From a virus, in IMG/VR virus record IMGVR_UViG_3300027902_000006, positions 1-64,000 of that record: 64,000 bases of DNA. The stretch is one strand, 5' to 3'. Of the stretch, positions 52,688 to 60,735 are shown in pieces (within the stretch, counting starts at the first letter, position 1; every line of letters begins with the position of its first letter). A model generated the notes under the pieces. The model was not told where the DNA came from, searched no databases, and was given only the letters and a program-made list of their open reading frames with translations. Both the position numbers and the translations under genes were made by a program.

Positions 52688-52906
52688 ATGGCCCTAGACG
52701 ACCCTTGGTTGAAGGAGTTCCTGAAGAAGGTAGATGAGCAGACCGGACGACTTGAAGCGAAGCTAGATACTTTTATTAAGAGAGTTGAAAATGACTACGT
52801 GAGTAAGACTGAACTATCCCCCATCAAAATCATAGTCTTCGGAATGGCCGGTTTTGTCCTAGCCGCTTTTATAGCAATGCTTGTATTAAAGGTCGGGTGG
52901 AAATAA
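52688..52906 (+). CDS. XhlA-like small membrane protein
   Basis: This 72-residue protein has a coiled-coil N-terminus (EFLKKVDEQTGRLEAKLDTF) and one C-terminal transmembrane helix (IIVFGMAGFVLAAFIAMLVL), the layout of XhlA-type proteins that assist phage lysis. It comes before two further membrane proteins. TAATG overlap couples it to the next. Lysis role is inferred from layout. Confidence 0.65.
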   Translation: MALDDPWLKEFLKKVDEQTGRLEAKLDTFIKRVENDYVSKTELSPIKIIVFGMAGFVLAAFIAMLVLKVGWK

Positions 52907-53415
52907 TGAATACGCAAACGACAACAGTCAGAAAAAACCACCTTCGTATGGCAAACTTCTTGGCTTATTTAACTATTACAGTAATGTTCACAACTCTCTG
53001 TGTGGGAGTTTTTTGGTTATTTTGGCCAACGGACGTTCTGGAAGTTTATTCTATCGAACTTCTCCAACCATCTGTCAAACAAGGTTGTGGAATTAGATAT
53101 ATTATACATTACGATAAGTATCAAGATGAACCCGGAGAAGTGACCAAGATGCTTATTGGAGAGGATAACAACCGAGCATATAGTCTAGTGGCTCATTTCA
53201 TGGGAGCATTACCTGCTGGAAGAGCGTTATCTGCGGAGACATTCACAGCTATTCCACCTTTCGTCAAACCCGGACGGTATAGACTACACTATCATATCAA
53301 ATATACTCTCAATCCGTTGAGAAACTTTCTTGAGGAGTTTGAGACTCCCGCCTTTGAGGTTACTCAAGGAGATCGAAAATCTAGTGACTGCTTTTGGAGT
53401 CCATATGGTAACTAG
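52906..53415 (+). CDS. membrane-anchored beta protein, first of a pair
   Basis: This 169-residue protein has an N-terminal transmembrane helix (FLAYLTITVMFTTLCVGVFW) followed by a beta-rich outer domain (VLEVYSIELLQPSVKQGCGI, IIHYDKYQDEPGEVTKMLIG, PGRYRLHYHIKYTLNPLRNF). A tandem copy follows at 53405. The start at 52906 overlaps the previous stop. It is probably anchored in the inner membrane with the beta domain outside; function unknown. Confidence 0.65.
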   Translation: MNTQTTTVRKNHLRMANFLAYLTITVMFTTLCVGVFWLFWPTDVLEVYSIELLQPSVKQGCGIRYIIHYDKYQDEPGEVTKMLIGEDNNRAYSLVAHFMGALPAGRALSAETFTAIPPFVKPGRYRLHYHIKYTLNPLRNFLEEFETPAFEVTQGDRKSSDCFWSPYGN

Positions 53416-53869
53416 AGAACTCAACTGGAGTTTAGTTCTCTCGATAGTTATCGTAACTATCATGGCACTTACTTTTAGTCTGGGTCTCTATCTGATAGTA
53501 TGGCCAGTTAATGTAGTAGATGTTGAATCAGTCGAGATCTTAACTCCGATTGTCTATCCAGGGGAGGTTGTTAGATATAAAATCTGTTACGATAAGTTTT
53601 TAGACATAGCCGGATTCGCTACTAAGATCCTTACTGGTAAGGATGAAGACCTCGTACCTAGGCGCTACGCGCTATCTATGACTGTAGGTCTTTTCGAAAA
53701 GGGTATAAGTATTTGTGTAGAGGAGTCTACCCAAATTCCTATTTATGTAGTGCCGGGTCAGTATAAGGTTCGATATAGAATTATATACCAGATAAACTCG
53801 TTAAGGACACATACTGAAAATTTCGAGACGACTCCTTTCAAAGTCGTTGCTCGGGATGTTAAAAAGTAA
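53405..53869 (+). CDS. membrane-anchored beta protein, second of a pair
   Basis: This 154-residue tandem paralogue has a similar helix (VLSIVIVTIMALTFSLGLYL), WPVNVVDVESVEILTPIV, ICYDKFLDIAGFATKILTG and PGQYKVRYRIIYQINSLR. I start at ATG 53405, 11 bases before the end of the first copy, rather than at 53330. The block-for-block match to the first copy shows a gene duplication. Confidence 0.65.
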   Translation: MVTRELNWSLVLSIVIVTIMALTFSLGLYLIVWPVNVVDVESVEILTPIVYPGEVVRYKICYDKFLDIAGFATKILTGKDEDLVPRRYALSMTVGLFEKGISICVEESTQIPIYVVPGQYKVRYRIIYQINSLRTHTENFETTPFKVVARDVKK

Positions 53870-54039
53870 TGAGTAATATTGTAGTGTTTAAGGTATCTAA
53901 GAAGAGAAAAGAACAATATACAGATGCACTCGTGCGTAAACGAGCTGAATACCTATACTGGATAACGAACGGTTTTGAGTTTATGTGCCAAGATCCAGAT
54001 GTTCGAGAACGCTTTGACAATGGTGAAATTGAACTGTGA
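53869..54039 (+). CDS. hypothetical 56-residue protein
   Basis: This short frame (VFKVSKKRKEQYTDALVRKR then AEYLYWITNGFEFMCQDPDV) starts at an ATG that overlaps the previous stop (TAATG). It is helical and basic at the start. Coupling to the membrane pair supports a real gene. Confidence 0.55.
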   Translation: MSNIVVFKVSKKRKEQYTDALVRKRAEYLYWITNGFEFMCQDPDVRERFDNGEIEL

Positions 54040-54072
54040 AGGGATTTTATCCTCTACAAGAAAACAATCCCT
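54040..54072 (+). other. 7-bp inverted repeat between small genes
   Basis: AGGGATT (54040-54046) and AATCCCT (54066-54072) are perfectly complementary with a 19-base loop, starting at the base after a stop codon. No T-run follows, so it is not a clear terminator; it may stabilise the upstream message. Confidence 0.35.
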
Positions 54073-54110
54073 TAGACGCCGTCTGACGAGCACAGAAGGG
54101 GGTAATAGAT

Positions 54111-54443
54111 ATGAAGATCAGGTGCAGTATATGTGGAGCGGATGTTTCCTCTGAGTTACCTGACGATACCGAGGTTGAGGCTTTCGTAGAGTGTCAGAAC
54201 TGTCGTACGAGGGAAGAGGCTCAAAATAAATCCGACGAGATAGTTGTTACTACTCATCAAGTCGTAGATCTTCCTCCACAACCTGAGCCGAAAGTTTCAT
54301 TCACGGCTCAGGTTATATCGAGATCTGTCGTAGAACAAACATATATGGAAACAAATTACGAAAGTTTAGTACAGAGGTTACTAGATGCCACTAGGATGAG
54401 GAAAAACAAACTTCCTATTACTATTGTTATAAGTCAGGACTAA
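54111..54443 (+). CDS. zinc-ribbon protein, last gene of the plus-strand operon
   Basis: This 110-residue protein has an N-terminal zinc ribbon (CSICGADVS ... CQNC) and an acidic linker, then a C-terminal helical tail. AGAAGGGGG precedes the ATG. Its TAA lies in the same four bases as the stop of the first minus-strand gene (54440-54443), so the two operons meet tail to tail with no space. Confidence 0.6.
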   Translation: MKIRCSICGADVSSELPDDTEVEAFVECQNCRTREEAQNKSDEIVVTTHQVVDLPPQPEPKVSFTAQVISRSVVEQTYMETNYESLVQRLLDATRMRKNKLPITIVISQD

Positions 54444-55246
54444 CTAATCTCTTCTCTGAATTTACAAATATCATTGCCATTCGGACAGCAGGCGTGCCAA
54501 GAGGGATCATCGCAAATCGACTCGATCCCTTTTCCTTTTACAGTATTGGCAATAATACAAGTCGGCTGACTATGATGACCACTTCTAATATATTGTAACT
54601 CCGTAGTCAGAGCCTCGAAGCTATGCCCATCACAAGTAGAGACTCTCCACCCAAAGGCTGAAAATTTCGCAGCTAAGTTATCTAGCGGGATAATATTGTC
54701 TGTAAAATCAGTAGCACAAATGCCATTCCGGTCAACAAGAACCACGAGATTATTAAGGCGATGAGCAGCGGCGAAGTCGGCTGCTTCCCAGATCTGTCCT
54801 TCATAACACTCTCCATCTCCGAGAAGTGTAAAAACTAAGTTGTTCTTACGATCCAGTTTCAGAGATTTAGCAATCCCACTAGCATACGAAAGACCCTGTC
54901 CTAAACTCCCCGTTGTAAACTCCACACCCGGAACTGTATATTGGAGATGAACGCCGAATTTACCGCCCTCTTGACAGAAGGTTTTTAACCAGTCCTTCGG
55001 ATAAAATCCACAGTCTGATAAAGTAACATAGAGAATTGGGGACGCTTGTCCTTTACTCAAGACAAAGTAATCTCGTCCTTCCCAATCAGGCTCTTCGTGT
55101 CTATAGTTCATTACTGAGTAATAAAGAGTTGTGAGGATCTCAACGCAAGAAAAGGAACTGGTTACATGTCCAGTTCCAGACTGACAACACATGTCATACG
55201 TCTCGTAACGTAATTGTAATGCTTTATTTTTGTGATATTCAAACAT
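54440..55246 (-). CDS. transketolase-like enzyme, N-terminal (TPP-binding) subunit
   Basis: This 268-residue protein binds thiamine diphosphate: GDGE at 143-146 and NN at 165-166 (LLGDGECYEGQIWEAADFAA). It resembles the N-terminal half of split transketolases (GTGHVTSSFSCVEILTTLYY, TTGSLGQGLSYASGIAKSL). His27 is present. In the motif that reads SKGHAS in most relatives it has SKGQAS, with Gln67 for the usual active-site His. The matching C-terminal subunit is at 59330, four genes upstream in the same operon. Split forms outside central metabolism often build unusual sugars by moving a two-carbon unit. Confidence 0.9.
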   Translation of the reverse strand: MFEYHKNKALQLRYETYDMCCQSGTGHVTSSFSCVEILTTLYYSVMNYRHEEPDWEGRDYFVLSKGQASPILYVTLSDCGFYPKDWLKTFCQEGGKFGVHLQYTVPGVEFTTGSLGQGLSYASGIAKSLKLDRKNNLVFTLLGDGECYEGQIWEAADFAAAHRLNNLVVLVDRNGICATDFTDNIIPLDNLAAKFSAFGWRVSTCDGHSFEALTTELQYIRSGHHSQPTCIIANTVKGKGIESICDDPSWHACCPNGNDICKFREEIS

Positions 55247-55562
55247 CGTTCCATCCGTTTTCTCTTAGTTTTGAAAGGCTTTCTCCACCGTCCCATTGGT
55301 ATTGATCATTGTAATCCCACGTCCTCTTTAGATCAGTATATTCTTTTTCTGGAAGATGATCTTTAAGTGGAATGAATCCACCAACACAACTAGCCCATAT
55401 GATGTGCCTTCTAGTATTAAAGATCCAATAGTAATCATCTTCTCCATCAACTACGTCTAACAACTGAACTACTTTAAATCCATCTAAAACTAGTTGATCG
55501 CGATACCTTTCAAGAGTGTTGTAGATAACCACTCGATTAGAGTCAAATACTTCCAGTTCCAT
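55239..55562 (-). CDS. hypothetical 107-residue protein
   Basis: This small protein has a strand-rich first half (RVVIYNTLERYRDQLVLDGF) and an aromatic centre (YYWIFNTRRHIIWASCVGGF). It overlaps the transketolase subunit by eight bases and has AAAGGAGG upstream. It could be a cupin-like or accessory subunit, but no family is clear. Confidence 0.55.
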   Translation of the reverse strand: MELEVFDSNRVVIYNTLERYRDQLVLDGFKVVQLLDVVDGEDDYYWIFNTRRHIIWASCVGGFIPLKDHLPEKEYTDLKRTWDYNDQYQWDGGESLSKLRENGWNDV

Positions 55563-55575
55563 CTTTCCTCCTTTT

Positions 55576-56559
55576 TTAGATGTTAAGGTCTAAAGCCCAC
55601 GTCATTGTAGAGTACTTAAAAATATTCAAACCTCCGGCATTTACTGGACGCTGAATCCAGTTCAACCATTCTGTTTTTTCAAAGAATCTTCGGGTCACTA
55701 ACTGTTCAAGAACATGAGCAGGCCAGTCGGTAGGCTTTGGAAGTTCAACGTAATCCTGACATGGATGGAGAAGTTTTGTAATCCATCTCAGAAATGGATT
55801 TGTAGGAAGTTTGTATGGCCAAGTCTCAGGATGTAGACAATACTGAAAGTACCAGTCTAGCGTCTTTTCGAGAAGATAGAATAAATCTCTATTATGAAGA
55901 GTAAAGTAATCAAACATAACTTGGCAGTAGGGTTCGAGTGCGAAGTTCACATACCACATTCCAGCGTTCGTGCGTTTCACTTCATGATAAAGAATTCCGT
56001 TTTTATCAATAGCGTTTTTAACATGGTCAGAAAATCCGTCTATCCAACAAAGGATATTTCTTCCTGCTAGACGCTCTGAACGCAAGAACCCTAGCCATGA
56101 CCACGCACCCTGATTATTTTCCTTACCCATATATTCCAAAGCACAGAGTTTATAGATGTTCTCCACCCAATTAAGAAATGATTCTCTATGCGTCCAGTTA
56201 AAACTATCTATAAGAAGATACGCATCCATGAACTTATTACCTTCCATAAGCATAGCAAACTTGGACTCTTTTCCTCTGACCTCTTGGTTTAGAATCCCCC
56301 ACTTAGTGAGATGCTGGGAAGCTCGGTTTGCTGCATAGACGTTCGTTTTATCCATCTTGTAGCGCAAGGCCCAATATAAAGCCGCAGAAGTCTGGTCCTC
56401 TAGAATCTTTCCAGCCACTCTATTTCCATCTGGGTCAGAATAAAAGTTAGGAATAGAGAGGATAGAAGGAGCGTTAGGTTCAACCCAAAACCACTTCTCT
56501 TCCTCCGCCATAAACATAGGTTTAGTTATACCCGCCCAATATGCTTTATCACCGTTCAT
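55576..56559 (-). CDS. PL5-like alginate-lyase-fold protein
   Basis: This 327-residue helical protein fits an alginate-lyase (alpha/alpha toroid) fold. It has NNQGAW at 148-153, where PL5 enzymes have N-N-H-G-x-W, and E-V-K-R-T (Arg196) followed exactly seven residues later by Tyr203, matching the Arg/Tyr pair of A1-III-type lyases. The His expected after the two Asn is Gln150. The distance from Gln150 to Arg196 (46) is close to the family's. It may be a lyase with changed chemistry or a glycan-binding relic. No signal peptide. The gene overlaps the membrane peptide at 56556 by four bases. Confidence 0.7.
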   Translation of the reverse strand: MNGDKAYWAGITKPMFMAEEEKWFWVEPNAPSILSIPNFYSDPDGNRVAGKILEDQTSAALYWALRYKMDKTNVYAANRASQHLTKWGILNQEVRGKESKFAMLMEGNKFMDAYLLIDSFNWTHRESFLNWVENIYKLCALEYMGKENNQGAWSWLGFLRSERLAGRNILCWIDGFSDHVKNAIDKNGILYHEVKRTNAGMWYVNFALEPYCQVMFDYFTLHNRDLFYLLEKTLDWYFQYCLHPETWPYKLPTNPFLRWITKLLHPCQDYVELPKPTDWPAHVLEQLVTRRFFEKTEWLNWIQRPVNAGGLNIFKYSTMTWALDLNI

Positions 56560-56681
56560 TTACGCCTTCTCCTCGCTTCCATTTTAATCCGTGCCAAAAA
56601 TGAAAAGTAAACTAGCCAGCACCCACCTACGAGAATTGCCGAATCAACAAAGTTGATATGATCGTATAACCAGCTAAACAT
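56556..56681 (-). CDS. 41-residue single-helix membrane protein
   Basis: A short frame begins at ATG 56681, inside the last codons of the radical SAM gene. It encodes one hydrophobic helix (VDSAILVGGCWLVYFSFLA), then a positively charged tail KMEARRRRK. Its stop overlaps the next start (ATGA). The helix plus basic end is a proper single-pass layout, which favours a real gene. Confidence 0.6.
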   Translation of the reverse strand: MFSWLYDHINFVDSAILVGGCWLVYFSFLARIKMEARRRRK

Positions 56682-58092
56682 TTCTCTTGAGTTTCGTTTT
56701 AGTCATCTCTTGAATGTATTTCTTTGTTTCTTCCCCAAAAGCATTTTCTATCATACGTAGATAGCCCGGATTAGTGAAATATGTATTAAAGGCATAGTCT
56801 CTATACTCTATGACTTCGTGAGGTTCAAGATAGTTAGTTGGTAAAGGAAGACTCTCAGGTGAATACTGACTATAACCTTCCCAAGTTGCAGGAAGCGGCC
56901 ATCCTTTTGCCCTAACTTCTTCGTAGAGTTTACTTCCTGGGTACGCCATAGTACAGTAAAAATTAGACCATTCTGCGTAAATGGATTGTGCTAAGTGTAG
57001 AGTTTGCTGCATGGTGGGATAAGAATCATTCTCGAAACCAAACATCCAGTTGGCATTGATATGGATTTCGGCGTGTTGAGTCATCTGGGCTACTCGTCTT
57101 ATTTTATCTGTCCAATCTCCATGACTCAATGTCTTTTCACACTCATATGCTATGGCGTTATTTCCAGTCTCAAATCCATAGCACAACCACTTAACTCCAA
57201 TAGATCTGAGATTGTTTAGCATGTCGTCATCTACTGTCGATACGCTGGCGTATGCCCAAATATTCAATTCTTTCTCTAAGTTGAATTGCGTTTCTCTGGC
57301 TTTTGCTTTTAGTGCCGAACAGATATCACTTACATGTTTCTTATTCAGAGTAAAATTTTCATCTAGAATACGAATATTTCTAACTCCAACCCTATCTATC
57401 CACCAGAAGATTTCTTCCACAACTTTCTTAGGATCTTTAAATCTCACTCCTCTAGAGTTATTAAACATTGCATGGATAACACAGAATGAACAACTGTACG
57501 GACATCCGAGACTTGTGAATAGCACACCGTATGGACTTCTCCCTTGGAGATTTCCAAAGCAATGCCAATTGTGTGCTCTATACTTTTCAACAGGTAGTAA
57601 ATCCCAAGCCGGAAATGGAAGTTGATTCAAGTCAGCAAGCGTCTCGGTATAGACTATACCCTCAAGGGATTCTCGCTTAGAGACAATATCGAAACCCTCG
57701 CCCACTATTATACCAGTAACTCCCAAGGAGTTCATCGTCTGTTCGGGTAAAGCAGAAGGATGTAAGCCGTGTAGAATCGTTGGAATCCCGAATAGTTTTA
57801 GGGCTTCCACCAAATCAACGGCACCTCTCATACTCTGAGTAGAAGCAGATGGATTATGTCCACACACAGAGATAATTACTGATCGAGGACGAGCCGTAGA
57901 TAATCTAAGGGCTAGTTCGGAAACACTTAAATTCTCTATCTCGTTATCGAGTAGCATAACATCCTGTCCACTTTGACGAATACACGCAGCCAGTAGAGCC
58001 GCCCAGATTGGCGGCTCTACTGCAGTAAGATTGGAGTCTTCTAGGACTCCGTATATCTTCTGTTTACTATTGGGTCTGACTATTGCAATCAT
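56674..58092 (-). CDS. B12-binding radical SAM enzyme
   Basis: This 472-residue protein has an N-terminal cobalamin-binding-type domain (AVEPPIWAALLAACIRQSGQ; ILHGLHPSALPEQTM) and then the radical SAM CxxxCxxC at Cys197, Cys201 and Cys204 (SLGCPYSCSFC). Later barrel motifs are IRILDENFTLNKKHVSDICS and WLCYGFETGNN. Such enzymes methylate or rearrange unactivated carbons, often in sugars or polyketides. It is in the middle of the minus-strand operon between a glycosyltransferase and the PL5-like gene. Confidence 0.9.
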   Translation of the reverse strand: MIAIVRPNSKQKIYGVLEDSNLTAVEPPIWAALLAACIRQSGQDVMLLDNEIENLSVSELALRLSTARPRSVIISVCGHNPSASTQSMRGAVDLVEALKLFGIPTILHGLHPSALPEQTMNSLGVTGIIVGEGFDIVSKRESLEGIVYTETLADLNQLPFPAWDLLPVEKYRAHNWHCFGNLQGRSPYGVLFTSLGCPYSCSFCVIHAMFNNSRGVRFKDPKKVVEEIFWWIDRVGVRNIRILDENFTLNKKHVSDICSALKAKARETQFNLEKELNIWAYASVSTVDDDMLNNLRSIGVKWLCYGFETGNNAIAYECEKTLSHGDWTDKIRRVAQMTQHAEIHINANWMFGFENDSYPTMQQTLHLAQSIYAEWSNFYCTMAYPGSKLYEEVRAKGWPLPATWEGYSQYSPESLPLPTNYLEPHEVIEYRDYAFNTYFTNPGYLRMIENAFGEETKKYIQEMTKTKLKRNV

Positions 58093-58328
58093 TCCTCGCT
58101 CAGTGGCTCCCCTTCATCATGCAAAAACATATTATGAGCTAATCCAACCACTACGCCGTACCATTCTAAGGGGTCATCTATTCTACCGTGGACAATTCTG
58201 CGTATCCCCTCTTTCGTCGAATAGATCACACATATCTCGCCGATGTCATCAACTATTTCATTAAGTTGTTCTAAAACACGATAATTCTCACTTAGATCAA
58301 GACGGACAACCTTCCTAGACTTTTTCAT
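58089..58328 (-). CDS. hypothetical 79-residue acidic protein
   Basis: This short protein (VVRLDLSENYRVLEQLNEIV, then ICVIYSTKEGIRRIVHGRID) is coupled at both ends by ATGA overlaps. It has the look of small phage proteins with one alpha/beta unit. No family. Confidence 0.55.
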   Translation of the reverse strand: MKKSRKVVRLDLSENYRVLEQLNEIVDDIGEICVIYSTKEGIRRIVHGRIDDPLEWYGVVVGLAHNMFLHDEGEPLSEE

Positions 58329-59329
58329 CAGTTCCTCCGAAAGAGTTTAAGTAAGTCGGGTTCATGGGTCAATGAAGATGTGAACTGTGGGAGACGCCAC
58401 GGAAAAGGATACGTCTTTAAACTATCCGAATATGTATCTATACCTTGTTGTAAGTTAGGATACTTTTCAACGAATTTAAGTAAGAGAGTCATTAATAGAT
58501 TAAGCCAAACTTCACGTTCATAGAACTCCTTCGCGTCTTTAGCGTTCATCCCACCTTCGATGAGATATTTGAGAATAACTGTTCGCATCACTTTTGCTGA
58601 CGGAGAGTAGCTACTATCTGTAATTGCTTCGAACGGATTGAGATTCTTCTGAACATAATTTCCATCGTCGTGTCTGAGAATAGCTTGATATAACGACTTT
58701 TTTAAAGCGTCTTTAATCTTCCCACTCATGGCAGAGATTGCACAAGGGAGAACCTCTGCACCTAACCATTGATTCGGCATCAGGTGAGCGTACTTAAACA
58801 TCTGATTCCACGTCTCTGTTCGATGTACGTAGTACGTAGTCTTACGGTTCATCCTTAAGTATGTTATTAGGCGGTCTTCAATGTAAGGAGTCTCTAACTC
58901 TAGACAGGAGATGTAGTGCATCCCTAGAGTTTCTCCATGTTGTGTCTTTGTACATTTAGTACCACTTGCTGCGATATAATCTTGATTCATCTTTAGGAAT
59001 TCAACACATTCAGAAAGTCCGCGTTTAATAACAACGTCGTTCTCGGTGCAACTCAGCACATATGGAGTATCTATCATACTTCTGATTGATTGAATCACCG
59101 CTCCCTCATGTTTTCCTTCACAACACACAAGAGTGATATTAAGTCCTCCCAGTAGGCCGTTCCTCCGTACAGTTTGGATAGCTTTAATACTTCTCCCGGT
59201 ACTGGAATCAGCTAGAATAATCCGACCACGGAAGCGTTTCTTGATATAGTAATTTATCGAAGTTTGGAGACTCCGATGTCTATTCTTAGTCGGGATAATG
59301 ATGGTAACTAGTTCTTCATTATTATACAT
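58328..59329 (-). CDS. glycosyltransferase, TIGR00180-like
   Basis: This 333-residue protein opens VTIIIPTKNRHRSLQTSINY and has GRIILADSSTG and an acidic TENDVVI, the layout of TIGR00180-type GT2 proteins. The C-terminal half is helical (LIEGGMNAKDAKEFYEREVW). It directly follows the C-terminal transketolase subunit (TAAATG), so both are translated together and plausibly act on one glycan. Confidence 0.85.
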   Translation of the reverse strand: MYNNEELVTIIIPTKNRHRSLQTSINYYIKKRFRGRIILADSSTGRSIKAIQTVRRNGLLGGLNITLVCCEGKHEGAVIQSIRSMIDTPYVLSCTENDVVIKRGLSECVEFLKMNQDYIAASGTKCTKTQHGETLGMHYISCLELETPYIEDRLITYLRMNRKTTYYVHRTETWNQMFKYAHLMPNQWLGAEVLPCAISAMSGKIKDALKKSLYQAILRHDDGNYVQKNLNPFEAITDSSYSPSAKVMRTVILKYLIEGGMNAKDAKEFYEREVWLNLLMTLLLKFVEKYPNLQQGIDTYSDSLKTYPFPWRLPQFTSSLTHEPDLLKLFRRN

Positions 59330-60226
59330 TTAGTCTACCAGAAGAGAAAGAAGATTTTCCTTGTCCAGTCCGTATTGTTTCCGTATATTTTCACGCCCTC
59401 CATACTCATATGTATATCCTAAGTTCCGGTCAACCTTAAGATGTATCATCGGGGGGAATCCAAATTCTTTTGTAAGTTGCTCGTAGAGAGGACTTTGGAA
59501 GTTTTCCTCTGCCAAAATTATACGACAGGCTTGGACTCTATACATGAAGGGAAGTAATTTTTTGAGTTCTTCTCCTAAACCCAGTTTCCACGGGAAGGTG
59601 TGAATATCTATTAATGTACAAGGACTCCCATAGAAGGAGTGTACTAAGTCTCCTTGTGTAAAGACAACCGTTCTCCAAGCAGGATTGAATTGCACAATAT
59701 GATAGCCAACATCGAAGAACGTCAGTTTATTGTATATAGGCTCTCTCACGGCTCTATCTAGACGGATGTAGGTAGGACCTTGAGGAACCTTGGCGACTCC
59801 AACTGCCATGACAGAGTCCGTTACTGTTATGACAGTCATATGGGGAAGAGTCGCCAAGATAGAGAAGTCTTCTAGTGTATGATGAGTGGGACCGGAGTCC
59901 TCATAACTAAATCCAGCCCCCACTCCAATCATAGTAATAGGCATATTGTGGGCACAGGGTCCGAGTTTAATTTGTTCATAGCATCGGAGACTGATAAACG
60001 GAGCTATGGCGTAGGTAAAAACCTTCTTACCGGCTCTAGCTAAGCCAACAGCTATGCCGATAGCATTAGCCTCTGCTATTCCAACGTTAATATACTGATG
60101 TGGGAGTTCCAACCTCCACTGATCCAAGGCTGGCGCTCCCATATCAGCACTGACTAAGATGATATTTCTATCGTTCTTAGCTTGTTGAAATAACTTATTG
60201 AAATAAGCGTCTCTTTGGGAGATCAA
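59330..60226 (-). CDS. transketolase-like enzyme, C-terminal (pyrimidine-domain) subunit
   Basis: This 298-residue protein carries the activating Glu52 in NVGIAEANAIGIAVGLARAG and the strand PFISLRCYEQIK. It then has GAGFSYEDSGPTHHTLEDFS, which forms the substrate and cofactor face in split transketolases. I take the TTG at 60226 as start because GGAGG lies seven bases before it. It overlaps the lysozyme-like gene by 32 bases. Its partner is at 54440. The two should form an alpha2-beta2 enzyme. Confidence 0.9.
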   Translation of the reverse strand: MISQRDAYFNKLFQQAKNDRNIILVSADMGAPALDQWRLELPHQYINVGIAEANAIGIAVGLARAGKKVFTYAIAPFISLRCYEQIKLGPCAHNMPITMIGVGAGFSYEDSGPTHHTLEDFSILATLPHMTVITVTDSVMAVGVAKVPQGPTYIRLDRAVREPIYNKLTFFDVGYHIVQFNPAWRTVVFTQGDLVHSFYGSPCTLIDIHTFPWKLGLGEELKKLLPFMYRVQACRIILAEENFQSPLYEQLTKEFGFPPMIHLKVDRNLGYTYEYGGRENIRKQYGLDKENLLSLLVD

Positions 60227-60683
60227 TTTTTGCCTCCGATTCCATAACTTGTGACCGACGGCAGATATCTCGTAAACAATTGTCTTTTCTCCATAGGGGA
60301 TTGTATTTTTTATAACGCTGTGCTGGATCTCCCCTGAAAAGCCTAGTCGCCCATTCTATTTGTAGAACAGGTGTATACATGACTTCAGGAGGAATGCGTC
60401 CATTTGGCCAAGTTAGACTTTTTCTGAATCCACACGGACCTTGAAAAGAGCTACTTAGAGACCCACCATTCCAGCCATTTCCTTCGATGTCAATAACGGC
60501 GGCTATAAAGAATGGATCAGTATTATTTTGTTTACAACCGCGTTTGACTGCTTCCCACCAATCGCTTGGCATTACTCTTCCATTGCGTGCTCTAGGGGGT
60601 AAGGTATGATCCCACCATTCGGCTTGAGCAGGTAAAGAATTAAAAGTTAAAAGCAAACCAAGGGCCACAGCGGCCCACCTCAT
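60195..60683 (-). CDS. secreted lysozyme-like protein
   Basis: This 162-residue protein has a signal peptide (RWAAVALGLLLTFNSLPAQA, cut after Ala21). A lysozyme/transglycosylase-like domain follows, in which Glu67 (AAVIDIEGNGWNGG) stands where the catalytic acid of that superfamily is expected, followed by SLSSSFQGPCGFRKS and QIEWATRLFRG. It may cut peptidoglycan in the periplasm at lysis or entry. The match is structural in style, not to a named family. Confidence 0.6.
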   Translation of the reverse strand: MRWAAVALGLLLTFNSLPAQAEWWDHTLPPRARNGRVMPSDWWEAVKRGCKQNNTDPFFIAAVIDIEGNGWNGGSLSSSFQGPCGFRKSLTWPNGRIPPEVMYTPVLQIEWATRLFRGDPAQRYKKYNPLWRKDNCLRDICRRSQVMESEAKIDLPKRRLFQ

Positions 60684-60712
60684 TCATACACTCCAGTTAG
60701 ATTGTTTTTCAT
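60680..60712 (-). CDS. 10-codon leader peptide ahead of the lysozyme-like gene
   Basis: AGGAGGAAGCT precedes an ATG at 60712 that opens a 10-codon frame (KNNLTGVYE after Met). Its TGA overlaps the ATG of the lysozyme-like gene. This is the strongest ribosome-binding site in the neighbourhood, so translation coupling of the secreted enzyme to the leader is plausible. Chance is also possible because GGAG lies nearer to the main start. Confidence 0.4.
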   Translation of the reverse strand: MKNNLTGVYE

Positions 60713-60735
60713 AGCTTCCTCCTGTGTTTAAACAC

